NCBI GenBank assembly: GCA_004299145.1
Contig: SCQD01000096.1
Span: 1 to 36,781, forward strand
Length of the DNA stretch: 36,781 nucleotides
DNA from: Methylococcaceae bacterium
Lineage (GTDB): Bacteria > Pseudomonadota > Gammaproteobacteria > Methylococcales > Methylococcaceae
Reading direction: 5' to 3'
Positions 35,506-36,781 of the stretch are shown here, piece by piece; positions within the stretch are counted from its first letter, which is position 1; every line of letters begins with the position of its first letter. The translations under genes and the position numbers were made by a program. The notes under the pieces were generated by a model. The model saw only the letters and a program-made list of their open reading frames with translations, was not told the DNA's origin and ran no database searches.

Positions 35506-36183
35506 TCAATCCAGCGCGATTTGGCTGAAATCCGTGACCTGCCGGTGCACGGCGGCAGGGTCCGGCGCCGCATCCCGCACCAGATGGCAAGTCGACATGC
35601 CGGCGGCGCGCGCTGCGTCCAACTCGCCCTGAATATCCGACAAAAACAGCACGGCAGCCGGCGCCAGGCCGATGGTTGCGGCTATCGCCAGATACGAGGC
35701 GGGCTGCTGTTTGGCGCCCACCGTGGTGTCGAAATAGCCGGTAAACAGCGGCGTCAAATCGCCTGCATCGCTGTGACCGAACAAGAGTTTCTGGGCGTGT
35801 ACCGACCCGGATGAGAACACGTATAAACGCAACCCCTGGGCGTGCCAGGCGCGCAGGCACTGTACCGCGTCGGCGTAGACGTGGCCGGTAAAATCACCTT
35901 GCCGGTAACCTTCTTCCCAGATCAAGCCTTGCAAGGCTTTCAACGGCGTGATTTTTTTATCTTCGTCCATCCATTGCAGCAATTGCGCCACGGCTTGCTC
36001 ATCCGTCAGCGTGCGGCCCACGGCGCTGCCGACCTCGGTCAGCCAGCGGCGCACTTCAGGCTCGTGGGCATGGGCCTGTACAAAATCCGCCAGGTGCCGG
36101 CGGGCGTAAGGAAACAATACGTCTTTGACGAAAGACAGCGATGAGGTGGTGCCTTCGATGTCGGTGAGTATGGCTTGGATCAT
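35506..36183 (-). CDS. mtnC: Enolase-phosphatase E1 (methionine salvage)
   Basis: HAD-superfamily bifunctional enzyme. It enolises 2,3-diketo-5-methylthiopentyl-1-phosphate and then dephosphorylates it, in recycling of methylthioadenosine to methionine. The ATG at 36183 gives MIQAILTDIEGTTSSLSFVK with nucleophile D8 and E10, and 225 residues, the normal length. Other family motifs are LFPYARRHLADFV, VYADAVQCLRAW, YVFSSGSVHAQKLLFGHS and FLSDIQGELDAARAAGM. The frame extends 19 codons upstream, but that part does not look like the family. Other mtn genes are not in the window. It shares the methionine/SAM theme with metK and ahcY but is 20 kb away. Confidence 0.94.
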   Translation of the reverse strand: MIQAILTDIEGTTSSLSFVKDVLFPYARRHLADFVQAHAHEPEVRRWLTEVGSAVGRTLTDEQAVAQLLQWMDEDKKITPLKALQGLIWEEGYRQGDFTGHVYADAVQCLRAWHAQGLRLYVFSSGSVHAQKLLFGHSDAGDLTPLFTGYFDTTVGAKQQPASYLAIAATIGLAPAAVLFLSDIQGELDAARAAGMSTCHLVRDAAPDPAAVHRQVTDFSQIALD

Positions 36184-36306
36184 GGGTGTCTGTGGTTCTT
36201 GTGAGCGATGCGCGGCGGTGATGGGCGGTGCTTTTGACAAATAGGATTCGTCGTATCAAAATAGATACTGTCTTGACCGCCACCGCTTTTTATTGAGGTC
36301 TTGATA

Positions 36307-36639
36307 TTGAAAGTTCAGTTTTTTAAAAGCGAAACTGGTGTTGAGCCAGTGAGAAAATGGTTAAAAGATGAGCTGTCTGCGGAAGATAGAAAAACAATTG
36401 GCGAAGACATTAAAACCTTACAGGAAGGTTTTCCTATAGGAATGCCGTTGGTTAGATCATTAGGCGATGGTTTATGGGAGCTCCGGTCGGCTATTAGTGG
36501 AAAACGCATAACAAGAATCCTGTTTTGTCACGATGATGATAAATTACTTTTGTTGCATGGCTTCATCAAAAAGCGTCAGGCAACGCCAAAAAAAGAAATC
36601 AACATAGCCGCTAAGAGAAGGCAAGTCGCTAGTAACTAA
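36307..36639 (+). CDS. HigB/Gp49-type (RelE superfamily) toxin-like protein
   Basis: About 110 residues matching the phage-derived Gp49-like/HigB toxin family, ribosome-associated mRNA interferases in characterised members. Family features are VEPVRKWLKDELSAEDRKTI and GDGLWELRSAISGKRITRIL, then FCHDDDKLLLLHGFIKK and the basic tail QATPKKEINIAAKRR. The TTG at 36307 has GAGG 8 nt upstream; a TTG at 36301 is too close to it. The gene is AT-rich, unlike everything to its left, a sign of transfer. In type II systems of this family the antitoxin (HigA) gene usually follows within a few bases. Here about 110 nt of non-coding sequence follows, so the antitoxin is missing or is the gene starting at 36751. 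Confidence 0.82.
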   Translation: MKVQFFKSETGVEPVRKWLKDELSAEDRKTIGEDIKTLQEGFPIGMPLVRSLGDGLWELRSAISGKRITRILFCHDDDKLLLLHGFIKKRQATPKKEINIAAKRRQVASN

Positions 36640-36750
36640 TTTCCGTCGCCAAGAAACAGACAATAAATACATTATATATTGATATAAGTACTCCTCCATA
36701 AAAAACCTGGCAATCTGCTAGCCTGGAAGGCAGAAGCAGGAGAAGCAGCT

Positions 36751-36781
36751 ATGAAACGTATCAACGCTCTGACGGTGGAAG
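36751..36781 (+). CDS. 5' end of an unknown gene (runs off the window)
   Basis: An ATG at 36751 preceded by a good ribosome site (GGAG about 8 nt upstream) opens the frame MKRINALTVE to the window end. Too little is present to name it. Its upstream 110 nt is AT-rich, with TATATATTGATATAAG around 36672-36688, which could hold a promoter. Confidence 0.5.
   Translation, partial: MKRINALTVE

Overview
The window is about 36.8 kb of a GC-rich gammaproteobacterial chromosome carrying mostly housekeeping genes. Na+-NQR with its NqrM maturation factor, a PPi-dependent phosphofructokinase beside fba and tpiA, and pilMNOPQ-aroK-aroB-damX next to a class A PBP all fit a gammaproteobacterium. The PPi-PFK/NQR combination is common in type I methanotrophs (Methylococcales), so that is my best guess. 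No methane-oxidation gene is present to prove it.

Left part (1-9715): the 3' end of the nqr operon (nqrD partial, nqrE, nqrF, then a strong terminator, then nqrM) runs on the + strand. It meets a minus-strand central-carbon block read tpiA > pfp > fba > dhaL-like. Upstream of that block lie a HAD-IIA phosphatase and an orphan 7TM sensor histidine kinase.

Middle part (9716-15300, minus strand): this is the S-adenosylmethionine cycle, with metK and an ahcY headed by a clear SAH riboswitch. Between metK and ahcY sits an island of four predicted nuclease-fold genes: two Uma2/DUF820 proteins, a PD-(D/E)XK endonuclease-like protein and a small TOPRIM protein. Three of these (Uma2, endonuclease, TOPRIM) form one tight unit that runs almost into the riboswitch. 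It is the best candidate here for an undescribed, possibly defensive, system. An IS3-type transposase scrap lies downstream of ahcY.

Right part: leuC, leuD and a synthase with Leptospira-type citramalate synthase residues suggest leucine/isoleucine precursor synthesis. A two-gene Bat locus follows (a BatB-BatC fusion and BatD), bracketed by directly repeated 60-nt elements. Next comes the conserved minus-strand run pilM-N-O-P-Q-aroK-aroB-damX, divergent from ponA/mrcA. ponA is translationally coupled to a possible nucleotidyltransferase gene. Then come mtnC (methionine salvage), an AT-rich HigB/Gp49-type toxin gene and the first codons of an unknown gene.

A striking theme is the number of small dispersed palindromic repeats in the intergenic spaces. 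Members of these families also appear in frame inside three protein genes (batB, ponA and one Uma2 gene), much as Rickettsia palindromic elements do.
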